This document shows, piece by piece, positions 17,604 through 25,829 of a stretch of 64,000 nt of DNA. This DNA is from an uncultured bacterium (GTDB lineage: Bacteria; Actinomycetota; Coriobacteriia; Coriobacteriales; Coriobacteriaceae): positions 1-64,000 of the forward strand of contig CAJMPU010000003.1 in assembly GCA_905215505.1 (NCBI GenBank), written 5' to 3'. The notes under the pieces are model-generated. The model ran no database searches. It had not been told where the DNA came from and saw nothing but the letters and a program-made list of their open reading frames with translations. A program made the translations under genes and the position numbers. The stretch's first letter is position 1. Each line of letters starts with the position of its first letter.

Positions 17604-19163
17604 ATGAGTGACTTGAGATTCTGCCCGGCGTGCGGGGCGCAGCTGCCTCGGGTCGCCGGCGTGCCGGTGCGATTTTGCCCGGGGTGCGGCGTCCGACTTG
17701 AGGGCGTTGTGGGCTACTCGGGCGCCGTGGGGGCTACAGATGGGGCGACTGCCGATGACGATGCGGACGAAGGCGGCGACCCGAGTGTGGACGCGCCGGC
17801 CGATGCGCCGGTGGAGACTGCCGGCGTCGCGTCGTCTCGTGACGCAGCCACGACGGATGCGCCTCACATCGGTGACCTTGAGCTTCATGCCGCATGCGAT
17901 ACCTCTGGCGGCCAGGCACTCGCGCAGGTGGCGCTGCCGCGGGGCTGGCATATCGAAGAAGCGCATCTTGAGCGCAGCGGCAGTTTCGACTGCCCGATTT
18001 CGGTTGGCGTGACGGCGGCGGGTCCGATGGGTGAGCGGATTATGTACCGCTCCGAGCTCTGCTACGTGGATGCGGGCGCCGTTGCCAAGCGTATCCCCAC
18101 GCAAACCGAACGCAAGGTGTTTGTGCACGTGGAGGCAGCTTGCGACGAGCTGGCTCAGGCCTGTGCAGCACGGCTGGGCGCGCGGGCAGAGGTTGTTGCC
18201 GAGCAACCGTACCCATCGAGCGCGGCGGTCGATATCGAGCGCGAGCGTGCCCGCGTAAAGCGCGAGGCGGCAAACGACTTTGCAATCCAGGGCTTTTCGA
18301 TGGAACCGAGTGATGTGGTCTATGAGTGCCGCATGCGTCGATATCGGCTCACGGGCGCTCCAGTGCCCACCGAGCTCGCGGTGGCGGCCAAAGTCGAGGG
18401 CTATATGTTTTCAATCGGCGGCGTCGCGGGTTCTATGGGTAAAGGTGTTGCCGCTGGGGCCGAGGCGCTGCTGGGCGCGGGCCTTTCGAGTGGGCTGATC
18501 GGCGGTGTTTTGGGCAAGCGCCTGCGCGAGCGCCAGGCGGCGGCAGCGGCGGGACAGGGCGTCGCGCAAGAACAGCCCACGGGTCGAGGCGGTTGCCCGG
18601 ACGGAGCGTCGTTCGAGCTGGGTGCGGCCGACCTGCTGCAGTGGCGTATCAGGGACAGCTTCTGTTTGGTTGCGCCAGAAGGTCGCCTGGAAGAGGCGGC
18701 CTCCACGGCGCTTGCATCAATGGCGTCGACTCTGCGGCTCAATCCGGCGATTGCACGCGAGGCGTCAGCTCAAAAGCAACAGATGGTGCTTGAGCAGCGC
18801 CAACGCACGCAGATGAACATTGCCCAGCAGCAACAGCAGTTTGCAGCCTGGCAACAGATGCATGCCTCGCAACAGGCGGCGTTCGACAGCTACCAGCAGG
18901 CGTGGTTCGATCGCAGCGACCGTCAGCACGCCGCGAATATGGCTGCCAGCGCCGCCATTTTTTCCAGCGCGGGCGTGGGGACGGGCACCGCTTCGTATTC
19001 CGATGCCATTCGCGGGGTCAACCATTACGCCAGACCCGACGGCACCGATGTCGAGGTCTCGATGATGGCCGACCAGGCCTGGGTCAACGGTTCGGGCGAT
19101 GTGATCGGTACACGCGATGGTTTTGAACCCGGTTTTGGCTGGACGGAGCTGCCTCGTCAATAG
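17604..19163 (+). CDS. Zinc-ribbon protein with Gln-rich coiled-coil
   Basis: 519 residues. The ATG at 17604 or 17595 begins right before the zinc ribbon FCPACGAQL ... FCPGCGVRL. An acidic Ala/Asp-rich linker follows. The central domain has no recognised motif but includes a glycine-rich hydrophobic stretch (GGVAGSMGKGVAAGAEALLGAG) that could contact membrane. A Gln-rich helix (IAQQQQQFAAWQQMHASQQ) comes next. The C-terminal 55 residues form a beta module with the YARPDGTDVEV pattern. The function is unknown. It shares an operon with two secreted lipoproteins and may be the cytosolic side of an envelope system. Confidence 0.75.
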   Translation: MSDLRFCPACGAQLPRVAGVPVRFCPGCGVRLEGVVGYSGAVGATDGATADDDADEGGDPSVDAPADAPVETAGVASSRDAATTDAPHIGDLELHAACDTSGGQALAQVALPRGWHIEEAHLERSGSFDCPISVGVTAAGPMGERIMYRSELCYVDAGAVAKRIPTQTERKVFVHVEAACDELAQACAARLGARAEVVAEQPYPSSAAVDIERERARVKREAANDFAIQGFSMEPSDVVYECRMRRYRLTGAPVPTELAVAAKVEGYMFSIGGVAGSMGKGVAAGAEALLGAGLSSGLIGGVLGKRLRERQAAAAAGQGVAQEQPTGRGGCPDGASFELGAADLLQWRIRDSFCLVAPEGRLEEAASTALASMASTLRLNPAIAREASAQKQQMVLEQRQRTQMNIAQQQQQFAAWQQMHASQQAAFDSYQQAWFDRSDRQHAANMAASAAIFSSAGVGTGTASYSDAIRGVNHYARPDGTDVEVSMMADQAWVNGSGDVIGTRDGFEPGFGWTELPRQ

Positions 19164-19236
19164 CGTGAGGCGGGTTATGTGTGAATCGATGCCGGATGTG
19201 TTTCTCGGCATGGTGATAAAGAACGGGAAAGGAACA

Positions 19237-19977
19237 ATGATGAGGGAGACGGTACTTTCGCGCACGGCATTTGTCGCGGTGGCGGGAACGGCGCTGCTGA
19301 CGCTTGTGGGGTGCGGCGGACAGCGGACGCAGGATGCGACGGGTTTTAACGACGACCGCCCGGTAAAGGACAAGATGGATGCGGGTGCGACGTCGGGCGA
19401 TTCCGGCGACGCGGACAGCGGCTCGGCGGATGCGTTCGATACGTGGTCGGATGATTGCTGGGATGCGCACCGCAACATCAGCATCGCGGCGCTCCTCGAG
19501 CTTAAGGGCTGGCAGTTGCAGGAGTTTGCCTCGCAGCAGGGCTATACCTGGCAAGACGCGCTCGAGATGTACGAGGACGAGGCGGGACATGTGCTCAGCG
19601 TCTGCAATATCAGCAAGGACGGCGCGACCGAATGGCTCGGCGAGGACGAAATCGGAAAGCTCGACAAGGGCGGCACCGGAAGCACCGTGATGTTCACGCT
19701 GCAACTTTCGGGCTATTCGAGCTGCGAGGATGTTATCGCGGGCTTTTCTGTGCCGGTCGAGGACCGGGCGCAGATTACTTCGGGCTCATGGATCGCGTGC
19801 GTATACGGTTCCAACATGGCGCGGCACGTTGCCATGGCGAGCCCGATGGAAAACGGTGACTACCGCTTGGATCTCATTACCGAGGAGGCTATCAAGACCG
19901 GTAGGTTTACCCAGGGCGGCGGTGCTCCGACGATAGACGAATTTTGGCAGGAAAAGACTGGACGCGCGCTCGGCTAG
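19237..19977 (+). CDS. Lipoprotein, paralogue of the next gene
   Basis: 246 residues, ATG at 19237 following GGAAAGGAACA. The signal peptide ends in the lipobox LVGC. A linker rich in Gly, Ser and Asp leads to a folded domain of about 170 residues. Its segment LELKGWQLQEFASQQGYTWQ aligns with the next gene's LDGADLVRLLKHQNYEWQ, so the two are diverged tandem duplicates. No catalytic motif was recognised. It is likely displayed on the outer face of the membrane. Confidence 0.78.
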   Translation: MMRETVLSRTAFVAVAGTALLTLVGCGGQRTQDATGFNDDRPVKDKMDAGATSGDSGDADSGSADAFDTWSDDCWDAHRNISIAALLELKGWQLQEFASQQGYTWQDALEMYEDEAGHVLSVCNISKDGATEWLGEDEIGKLDKGGTGSTVMFTLQLSGYSSCEDVIAGFSVPVEDRAQITSGSWIACVYGSNMARHVAMASPMENGDYRLDLITEEAIKTGRFTQGGGAPTIDEFWQEKTGRALG

Positions 19978-20012
19978 GTGCGACGTGGCCAATACCATAG
20001 CGAGGAACGAAC

Positions 20013-20699
20013 ATGATGAATGAAGTGACGATGAACCGTGCGGCCTTTGTGGCAGGCGCGGGTGCGCTGGCTTGTGCGCTGGCTGGCTGCTCGGGCGGAT
20101 TGGGCGGCGCGGGCGGTGCCAAGAAGGCGACCACGGCGGACGCCGCCTGTGTAGACGACAACGCCAACGTGACGGTCTATGCTGCGATCAACTTGGACGG
20201 CGCCGACCTGGTGCGCCTGCTCAAGCATCAAAACTATGAGTGGCAAGGCGAGAGCGTGGGCTACGGTGCCGCCGATGACGCGGGACTTTTCGCTTTTACC
20301 TTTTCTAAGATTTCGGATGACGTGGACGAACTTGCGAACAGCGCGATACCGCTTTCGGAGTCCGAGTACGAGGAACTTGAGCCGGGCGGCGGAGACGATA
20401 GCGTGGCGATTTTGCTCTCGGTGGGCGGCTATACGACGGGCAATCGTGCGCTCACCGGCGCAATCGGCGATGCGGCGATAGTGCAGGAGAAGTGCACAAT
20501 CGACGATTCCGTGTATTGGCTGGTCAAGGCGCTCGACGGCAGCCGTTACGTGATTTCGGCCTACGACACCGAAGATGATGGCGACAGCGCGCATGACATC
20601 TATATCTATAGTGAGTCTTTTATTCACACCGGTTATCTGAGCGGCGGCGACCAAATCGATATTGACGAACTCTGGAGCCGCCTGACCAATGCCTCGTAG
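20013..20699 (+). CDS. Lipoprotein, paralogue of the previous gene
   Basis: 228 residues, ATG at 20013 after GAGGAACGA. The signal peptide contains an RAAFVAGAGALACALAGC stretch ending in the lipobox cysteine, then a Gly-rich tether. The folded domain shares the DLVRLLKHQNYEW motif and overall plan with the upstream lipoprotein. It is the last gene of the 17134-20699 operon. The duplication suggests related ligands or a hetero-pair. Function is unknown. Confidence 0.78.
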   Translation: MMNEVTMNRAAFVAGAGALACALAGCSGGLGGAGGAKKATTADAACVDDNANVTVYAAINLDGADLVRLLKHQNYEWQGESVGYGAADDAGLFAFTFSKISDDVDELANSAIPLSESEYEELEPGGGDDSVAILLSVGGYTTGNRALTGAIGDAAIVQEKCTIDDSVYWLVKALDGSRYVISAYDTEDDGDSAHDIYIYSESFIHTGYLSGGDQIDIDELWSRLTNAS

Positions 20700-20705
20700 C
20701 GCACC

Positions 20706-20727
20706 AAAACCACCACAAAGGGGACAG
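20706..20727. repeat. Truncated GGGACAGG palindrome
   Basis: AAAACCACCACAAAGGGGACAG matches the left half of the palindromes at 16991 and 57320; the right arm is missing. It lies just after the lipoprotein stop. Confidence 0.65.
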
Positions 20728-20778
20728 TGAGGCGGGACTTTTTGACCGCCTGATGGGTCGAGCGTAACAACTCGTGCG

Positions 20779-23547
20779 TTACAGCAGCTCGCCGTGGCGG
20801 GCAATGTAGCGGCGCTTTGCCAGCTGGGTGAGCGCGATGTAGGCGGAGACGATGCCGATGAGCAGCGCGAAGAAGCTCGTCGGCAGCGGCATGAGGCCCA
20901 GTGCATCGGCGATGGGGCTTGCCGGCAGCCAGGTGACGAGCGCCAGGCCCAGTACGGTGAGAACGCACAGCGCCGGCGCGGCGTGGTCGCGCAGGCTCGG
21001 CAGGCGCGGGGAGCGCAGCATGTGGATCACGAGCGTCTGTGACCACATGGACTCGACAAACCAGCCGCTCTGGAAGAGCGCCGTAAAGGCCGTCATGCTT
21101 GTGACGTCGCCCGCGGCGGCAAGCTCGGACCAGCTTGCGCCCACGGCGGCGGGGCACACCACAAAGAAGAGCGCAGCAAAGGTTGCGATGTCAAACAGCG
21201 AGCTCACGGGGCCCAGCTCGAGCATAAAGCCCTTGATGGACGCAGCGTCCCAGGCGCGCGGGCAGGCGGTCCAGGCATCGTCGACGGTGTCCCATGGCAG
21301 CGCGATGCACACGATCTCGTAGACCAGCGACAGCAGCACCAGCTGCAGGGCGCTCATGGGCAAAAACGGCAAGAACAGGCTCGCGACGGTCACGGACAGC
21401 ACGTTGCCAAAGTTGGAGCTCACTGTGGTCTTGAGGTACTTAAGCAAGTTGCCGTAGGTGCGGCGGCCTTCGATGATGCCGCGCTCGAGCACGCCCAGGT
21501 CCTTCTGAAGCAAGATGATATCGGCGGATTCCTTGGCAATGTCGACGGCCGAATCGACCGAGATGCCGCAATCGCTCGCACGCATGGCGGCGGCGTCGTT
21601 GATGCCGTCGCCCATAAAGCCCACGGTGTGGCCGAGCAGCTCGCGCATGACGCGCACCAGGCGCGCCTTCTGCAGCGGCGAGAGCTTGGCGAAGAGGTGG
21701 GTGTTCTCGGCGCGCTCGGCAAGCTCGGCATCGTCGAGCGCATCGATCTCGGAGCCGAGCAAGACGTTGCTCGCGTCGATGCCGATCTGTTCACAGACGG
21801 TGGCGGCGACGCGGTCGTTGTCGCCGGTCAGGACCTTGACCGCCACACCCTTGGCCTCGAGGATGGCGACGGCGCCCGCGGCACTTGCTTTGGGCGGATC
21901 GAGGAAGGCCAAAAAACCCATCAGCACCATGTCGCACTCGTCGGCGATGCCAAACTCGCCCACGCAGCGCGGATTGGTCTTCTGCGCCACGGCAATCACG
22001 CGCAGGCCCTCGGCGTTGAGTCCGGCGACCTGCTTACGAATCTGGGCGAGCTTATCTTCGGTGAGAGGCTGGGCGATGCCATCGACCTCGACAAAGGAAC
22101 AGATCTCGAGCATTTCCTCGGCAGCTCCCTTGGTGACCATCTGGGTTTTGCCCTGGGCGTCGGCGACAACTACGCTCAGGCGACGGCGCGAGAAATCGAA
22201 GGGCACCTCGTCGACCTTGGTATAGCGGTCGCGCAGGCTCTGGCCCAGCATGGAATCGGGCGCTGTGGCCGAGGGCGTCACGTCGGCACGGTCGATGACG
22301 GCCAGGTCGATAAGGTTTTTGAGGCCGGTCTGGAAGAAGCTGTTCAAAAACGCATGGCGCAGCACGCGTGCGTCCTCGTTGCCATCAGTGTTGAGGTAGC
22401 GCTCGAGCACGATGCGGTCTTCGGTGAGGGTGCCGGTCTTGTCGCAGCACAGGACGTCCATCGCGCCCAGGTTTTGGATTGCTGGCAGCTCCTTGACGAT
22501 AACCTGGCGACGGGCGAGGTCCTTGGCGCCCTGCGACAGGCTCGTGGTCACGATGACGGGAAGCATCTGCGGCGTGATGCCCACGGCCACGCTCGTGGCG
22601 AACAACAGCGCATCAATGACGTTGCCCTTGGTGGCGGCGTTGATGGCAAAGACGGCCGGCGCCATAACGAGCATGAGGCGTACGAGCAACATGGAGACGC
22701 TCGAGACGCCGCGGTCAAACGCGCTCTTCTCGCCGCGCCCGTTGAGCATCTTGGCGATGCCGCCCAGGTAAGTGTCCGAGCCGGTGGCTACGACAAGTGC
22801 CATAGCGGTGCCGTTTTGCACGGAGGTGCCGGTAAAGACGATGTTTTTGCAGGCAGAGAGCGGCAGTGCGGAGTCGTCGGCGCCCTCGACGACGGTGATG
22901 GCAGCGGTCTTCTCGACAGCCTCACTCTCGCCGGTGAGTGCGGACTCGATCACAAACAGGTCGCGCGCGGTGATGATGCGGGCATCGGCCGGCACCATGT
23001 CGCCGGCAGAGAGGCGGATCACATCACCGGGGACGAGCTCGTCGAAGGGGATCTCGACGCGCTCACCGTCGCGCAGAGCGGTGCAAGTGTTGGAGACCAG
23101 GTCCTTGAGGGCCTCGGTCGCATTGCCGCTGCGGGCTTCTTGGATAAACTTCATACCGCCCGATACCAGCAACATGATGCCGATGACGATGACCGTGGAG
23201 GGGTCGCGCTGCGGTTCGGGCACGGCGAGCACGTCGATGTAGAGCGAGACCAGCGCGAGCGCGGCGAGGATGCCGGCGAAGGGGTCGACAAAGGCGTCGG
23301 CGATACGGCGGGCGAGTGTCTTGGTCGGCGCCTCGATGGTGTTGGGGCCGGAGGCGTCCAGGCGCTCGGTTGCCTGCTCGGCGGTGAGGCCGTTTGCCGT
23401 GGCGTTAAGCAGTACGAGAGTGTCCTCAGCACAATGGGTGGCGGCGAATATGGTGTTCTTGGACGGGCCGGCGTGAGCGGCAGGGCGCGCCGTGCGGCGG
23501 CGCTTGGAGATAGCTTCGAGTACCGTGGCGGTTTTGAGCATCAGCAT
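20779..23547 (-). CDS. mgtA: Magnesium-transporting P-type ATPase (MgtA-like)
   Basis: 922 residues, ATG at 23547 after a perfect GGAGG site. It has the P-type ATPase order: N-terminal cation-ATPase domain, membrane helices with E1-E2 actuator motif (TGES), phosphorylation site Asp369 in DKTGTLTE, nucleotide domain, hinge (MGDGINDAAAMR) and a C-terminal set of helices. The length and C-terminal VTWLP segment fit the P-IIIB magnesium importers. It moves Mg2+ into the cell using ATP. The leader is about 270 nt long and contains a short ORF with a strong ribosome site and a palindromic repeat, which suggests leader-based control. No M-box riboswitch was recognised. Confidence 0.88.
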   Translation of the reverse strand: MLMLKTATVLEAISKRRRTARPAAHAGPSKNTIFAATHCAEDTLVLLNATANGLTAEQATERLDASGPNTIEAPTKTLARRIADAFVDPFAGILAALALVSLYIDVLAVPEPQRDPSTVIVIGIMLLVSGGMKFIQEARSGNATEALKDLVSNTCTALRDGERVEIPFDELVPGDVIRLSAGDMVPADARIITARDLFVIESALTGESEAVEKTAAITVVEGADDSALPLSACKNIVFTGTSVQNGTAMALVVATGSDTYLGGIAKMLNGRGEKSAFDRGVSSVSMLLVRLMLVMAPAVFAINAATKGNVIDALLFATSVAVGITPQMLPVIVTTSLSQGAKDLARRQVIVKELPAIQNLGAMDVLCCDKTGTLTEDRIVLERYLNTDGNEDARVLRHAFLNSFFQTGLKNLIDLAVIDRADVTPSATAPDSMLGQSLRDRYTKVDEVPFDFSRRRLSVVVADAQGKTQMVTKGAAEEMLEICSFVEVDGIAQPLTEDKLAQIRKQVAGLNAEGLRVIAVAQKTNPRCVGEFGIADECDMVLMGFLAFLDPPKASAAGAVAILEAKGVAVKVLTGDNDRVAATVCEQIGIDASNVLLGSEIDALDDAELAERAENTHLFAKLSPLQKARLVRVMRELLGHTVGFMGDGINDAAAMRASDCGISVDSAVDIAKESADIILLQKDLGVLERGIIEGRRTYGNLLKYLKTTVSSNFGNVLSVTVASLFLPFLPMSALQLVLLSLVYEIVCIALPWDTVDDAWTACPRAWDAASIKGFMLELGPVSSLFDIATFAALFFVVCPAAVGASWSELAAAGDVTSMTAFTALFQSGWFVESMWSQTLVIHMLRSPRLPSLRDHAAPALCVLTVLGLALVTWLPASPIADALGLMPLPTSFFALLIGIVSAYIALTQLAKRRYIARHGELL

Positions 23548-23633
23548 AGGGTCCTCCTTGTTGAAGGGAGTTAGCGTACGTGTCGTATGTGCTTCAAAAA
23601 ACCTAGATGTCGCTCACGTCATGTTCGCGAGCT

Positions 23634-23666
23634 ACCACAAAGGGACAGGCACCTTTGTGGTGGTTT
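23634..23666. repeat. GGGACAGG palindrome inside the mgtA leader
   Basis: ACCACAAAGG... with ...CCTTTGTGGT around a GACAGGCA core, 87-119 bp upstream of the mgtA start and transcribed within its leader. It is the same family as 16991 and 57320. In the mgtA mRNA it forms a stable hairpin downstream of the leader ORF. Confidence 0.75.
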
Positions 23667-23686
23667 TGACGGTCGGCTGTTGGCGC

Positions 23687-23758
23687 TTATGCGTGTGCGG
23701 AATCCTCGCGGCGTGCCGAGGGCGACATGCAGGTTTTTCGACTATGACTGCCTTCCAT
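23687..23758 (-). CDS. Candidate leader peptide ORF upstream of mgtA
   Basis: An ATG at 23758 is preceded by a perfect AAGGAGG with six-base spacing, better than most genes here. The frame runs 23 codons to a TAA at 23687. The peptide starts MEGSHSRKTCMSP and is rich in Ser, Arg and His. It sits between a good promoter (23825-23853) and the palindromic hairpin at 23634-23666, upstream of mgtA. Leader ORFs control mgtA in enterobacteria (mgtL). This one has no sequence resemblance to mgtL, so a regulatory role is inference from position only. Confidence 0.5.
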   Translation of the reverse strand: MEGSHSRKTCMSPSARREDSAHA

Positions 23759-23824
23759 GGCACACCTCCTTAAGGCCGGGCGCGATGCGCTTCAGGTATC
23801 ACGTACCCGTTACAATCCGCCCGT

Positions 23825-23853
23825 ATTCTTGATGAGGGGGTTTGTCGTGTCAA
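23825..23853 (-). promoter_or_regulatory. Probable mgtA promoter
   Basis: On the minus strand, TTGACA (23853-23848) is followed after exactly 17 bases by AAGAAT (23830-23825). The -35 is perfect and the -10 matches 4 of 6. It would start transcription near 23818, giving a leader of about 270 nt. Confidence 0.6.
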
Positions 23854-23982
23854 CCCCTTTGTTTGGAAAACCATTGCCCCTGACAAAGCCTTTACAGAAT
23901 GCCGAGGCCCCAAAGCGCGCCCGCAACGCGCCCTGCCTGCGCTAAACTGGAAGGCACGTACGCGATTACGAGAGGAGCCCGC

Positions 23983-24663
23983 ATGGAGGCTTACAAGCAA
24001 GAGTTCATCAAGTTCATGGTTGAGTCCGACGTTCTTAAATTCGGCAGCTTTACGCTCAAGAGCGGCCGTCAGTCCCCGTTCTTTATGAACGCCGGCGCCT
24101 ATGTGACGGGCTATCAGCTCAAGAAGCTGGGCGAGTATTACGCCCAGGCCATCCACGATAACTTTGGCGACGACTTTGACGTGCTGTTTGGACCGGCCTA
24201 CAAGGGTATTCCGCTGGCCGTCGTGACCGCAATTGCCTACCACGAGCTGTACGGCAAGGAGGTCAAGTACTGCTGCGATCGCAAGGAGGCCAAGGACCAC
24301 GGCGCCGACAAGGGCAACCTGCTGGGCTACGAGCCCCAGGACGGCGACCGCGTGGTCATGGTCGAGGACGTCACCACCAGCGGTAAGTCCATCGACGAGA
24401 CCTATCCCAAGGTCAAGGCTGCTGCCGATGTCGAGATCAAGGGCCTCATCGTGTCCCTCAACCGCATGGAGGTCGGCAAGGGTGGCGTGACCACCGCGCA
24501 GAAGGAGATCGAGGCCAAGTACGGTTTCCCCGTCGCGAGCATCGTCTCCATGGCCGAGGTCGTCGAGACCCTCTACAACCACGAGATCGACGGCAAAGTC
24601 GTCATCGACGACGAGCTCAAGGCCGCTATCGACGCCTACTACGAGCAGTACGGCGTTCGTTAG
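23983..24663 (+). CDS. pyrE: Orotate phosphoribosyltransferase
   Basis: 226 residues, ATG at 23983 with AGAGGAG upstream. It joins orotate and PRPP to give OMP, the fifth step of de novo pyrimidine synthesis, in the cytosol. The PRPP-binding loop VVMVEDVTTSGKS is clear, as is the FGPAYKGIPL segment near residue 75. The gene stands alone, divergent from mgtA. The G of its stop codon is the first base of the hairpin of the structured element that follows. Confidence 0.95.
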   Translation: MEAYKQEFIKFMVESDVLKFGSFTLKSGRQSPFFMNAGAYVTGYQLKKLGEYYAQAIHDNFGDDFDVLFGPAYKGIPLAVVTAIAYHELYGKEVKYCCDRKEAKDHGADKGNLLGYEPQDGDRVVMVEDVTTSGKSIDETYPKVKAAADVEIKGLIVSLNRMEVGKGGVTTAQKEIEAKYGFPVASIVSMAEVVETLYNHEIDGKVVIDDELKAAIDAYYEQYGVR

Positions 24664-24810
24664 TTACGCGGTTTTACCAAACCGCGTAACCAGTTGACGC
24701 TGCGCGGGCCGCATTTGGACAATCTGACGTTCAACTTCAAGGGCGCGACCAGAAGGTCAGCGCCCTTTCGTTTCACGTCACCTTGTCTCAAATGCGACCC
24801 GCTCGCTGTC
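24663..24810 (+). repeat. Structured intergenic element, copy A
   Basis: Three parts. Hairpin 1: GTTACGCGGTTT (24663-24674), loop TACC, AAACCGCGTAAC (24679-24690). A long imperfect stem: arm starting GACGCTGCGCGGGC (24696-24722) with an arm ending GACCCGCTCGCTGTC (24783-24810). Terminal hairpin: AAGGGCGC-GACC-AGAA-GGTC-A-GCGCCCTT (24739-24767). A second copy with the same plan and compensating base changes lies at 33653-33801. It could be a noncoding RNA, a 3'-UTR element or a non-autonomous repeat. A terminator role is possible, but no T-run follows. Confidence 0.7.
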
Positions 24811-24848
24811 GTTGCCAAGACATCGGCACTCCCGTTGCTGGCAAGGGG

Positions 24849-24895
24849 CGGCACCTGGGGACGTTTCTTTTCTGCCGGCACCTGGGGACACTCCT
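24849..24895. repeat. CGGCAC-TGGGGACGTTTC repeat
   Basis: CGGCA (24849-24853) and TGCCG (24873-24877) flank CCTGGGGACGTTTCTTTTC, then CACCTGGGGACACTCCT. A near-identical compound unit is at 33841-33890. Confidence 0.65.
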
Positions 24896-24901
24896 GATGT
24901 G

Positions 24902-24927
24902 GTCGTTGGGGACGTTCTTAAATGACT
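24902..24927. repeat. GGGGAC-core palindrome
   Basis: GTCGTT-GGGGACGTTCTTA-AATGAC, with one wobble in the arms. It has the same core as the copies at 15230 and 53485. Confidence 0.6.
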
Positions 24928-24936
24928 ACTCAGGAT

Positions 24937-24958
24937 GAGCGTCCAAAAATCCGCGCTC
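24937..24958. repeat. GAGCGTCCAAAAATCC hairpin, copy 1
   Basis: GAGCG and CGCTC enclose TCCAAAAATCCG. A second copy lies at 25804-25825; the pair flanks the XRE-desulfoferrodoxin gene. Confidence 0.6.
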
Positions 24959-25066
24959 GTTCGATTGGCGCATGTCTACGCAGCGTAGGTTGTCGAGCCT
25001 GGCCTTCAAATGGATACTGACTGTCGAACCGGTTCACTCCATTTCTTCAATTTGATTGGACAGCCC

Positions 25067-25687
25067 ATGAACCAGACACGGCAAACCAATGCCTCCCATA
25101 CTTTTTTGGCAGCGCATGCCATCAAGCAGCTGCGCGAAGAGCGCGGCCTCACCCAGCGCGCCCTGGCGGAAAGCCTTGGCGTGACCGATAAAGCCGTCAG
25201 CAAGTGGGAATCCGGCCGCGGCCTTCCCGACATTTCCCTCGTTGAGCCTTTGGCCCAGAGACTCGGCATAAGCGTGGCTGAGCTTTTGGCTGGTGACATT
25301 CGGGCCAACGCCAACCGTGCAGGCAATATGCTCAAAGGCGTCTTTTACGTTTGCCCTATCTGCGGAAACGTTGTGCACGCGCTCGGAGAAGGCAGCTTTA
25401 GCTGCTGTGGCTCCACGATGTTTCCCCAGGAGGCCGAAGAGCCGGACGCGGACCACGCCTTTTCCATCGAGCGCATCGAGGACGATTGGTACGTCACGCT
25501 CGATCATCCCATGACCAAGGATCACTACATTAGCTTTGTGGCATATGCGACTATGGACGGCATCTGCTTTAAGAAGCTCTATCCAGAGCAATCGGTGCAG
25601 CCGCGCTTCCATATTACCGGGCGCGGCAGGATATATCTTTACTGCAACCAACACGGACTCTTTACGTCGCTGACGCCTCGCAAATAA
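25067..25687 (+). CDS. XRE regulator fused to a desulfoferrodoxin-like domain
   Basis: 206 residues from the ATG at 25067; an in-frame ATG at 25010 would add 19 residues and neither has a good ribosome site. Residues 15-75 are a Cro/CI helix-turn-helix (LTQRALAESLGVTDKAVSKW). Residues 91-203 align with desulfoferrodoxin/superoxide reductase. The centre-I rubredoxin-like cysteines are C96, C99, C113 and C114. The centre-II iron ligands are H130, H147 (DHPM), H153, C193 and H196 (YCNQHGLF). All metal ligands appear intact. The protein could be a redox- or superoxide-sensing repressor, or a reductase with a regulatory head. The gene is monocistronic and flanked by repeats. Confidence 0.85.
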   Translation: MNQTRQTNASHTFLAAHAIKQLREERGLTQRALAESLGVTDKAVSKWESGRGLPDISLVEPLAQRLGISVAELLAGDIRANANRAGNMLKGVFYVCPICGNVVHALGEGSFSCCGSTMFPQEAEEPDADHAFSIERIEDDWYVTLDHPMTKDHYISFVAYATMDGICFKKLYPEQSVQPRFHITGRGRIYLYCNQHGLFTSLTPRK

Positions 25688-25732
25688 CGGCTGTCTTCCG
25701 CCCTCCTCATGCGTTCCCAGGGGACCCAAAAT

Positions 25733-25796
25733 GAGCGTGGATAATCTCCCGGTTTTGGCCTGTGTGCGGGCTCAAAGTGGGAGATTATCCACGCTC
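25733..25796. repeat. ATAATCTCCC palindromic repeat, copy 1
   Basis: GAGCGTGGATAATCTCCC (25733-25750) is perfectly complementary to GGGAGATTATCCACGCTC (25779-25796). The 28-nt loop holds a GCCTGT...GCGGGC mini-stem. A second copy at 53523-53586 has AGTGG in place of CGTGG with the matching change on the other arm. Confidence 0.8.
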
Positions 25797-25803
25797 GTTA
25801 TCT

Positions 25804-25825
25804 GAGTGTCCAAAAATCCACGCTC
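25804..25825. repeat. GAGTGTCCAAAAATCC hairpin, copy 2
   Basis: Close copy of 24937-24958. It lies four bases before the stop codon of the convergent rpiR gene. Confidence 0.55.
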
Positions 25826-25829
25826 GTCG

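Larger units (their letters stand above)
24811..25066. other. Gap with several short repeats before the XRE gene
   Basis: It contains the CGGCA...TGCCG repeat (24849-24895), a GGGGACGTTCTTAA palindrome (24902-24927) and a GAGCGTCCAAAAATCC hairpin (24937-24958). No gene was recognised. Confidence 0.55.

Noticed and set aside
21628..23574. Long plus-strand frame opposite mgtA
   Set aside because: The minus strand encodes a full P-type ATPase with all motifs; the antisense frame is Gly/His/Asp-rich noise.
23560..23820. M-box magnesium riboswitch upstream of mgtA
   Set aside because: The conserved M-box sequence blocks are not visible; a leader ORF and hairpin explain the long leader better.
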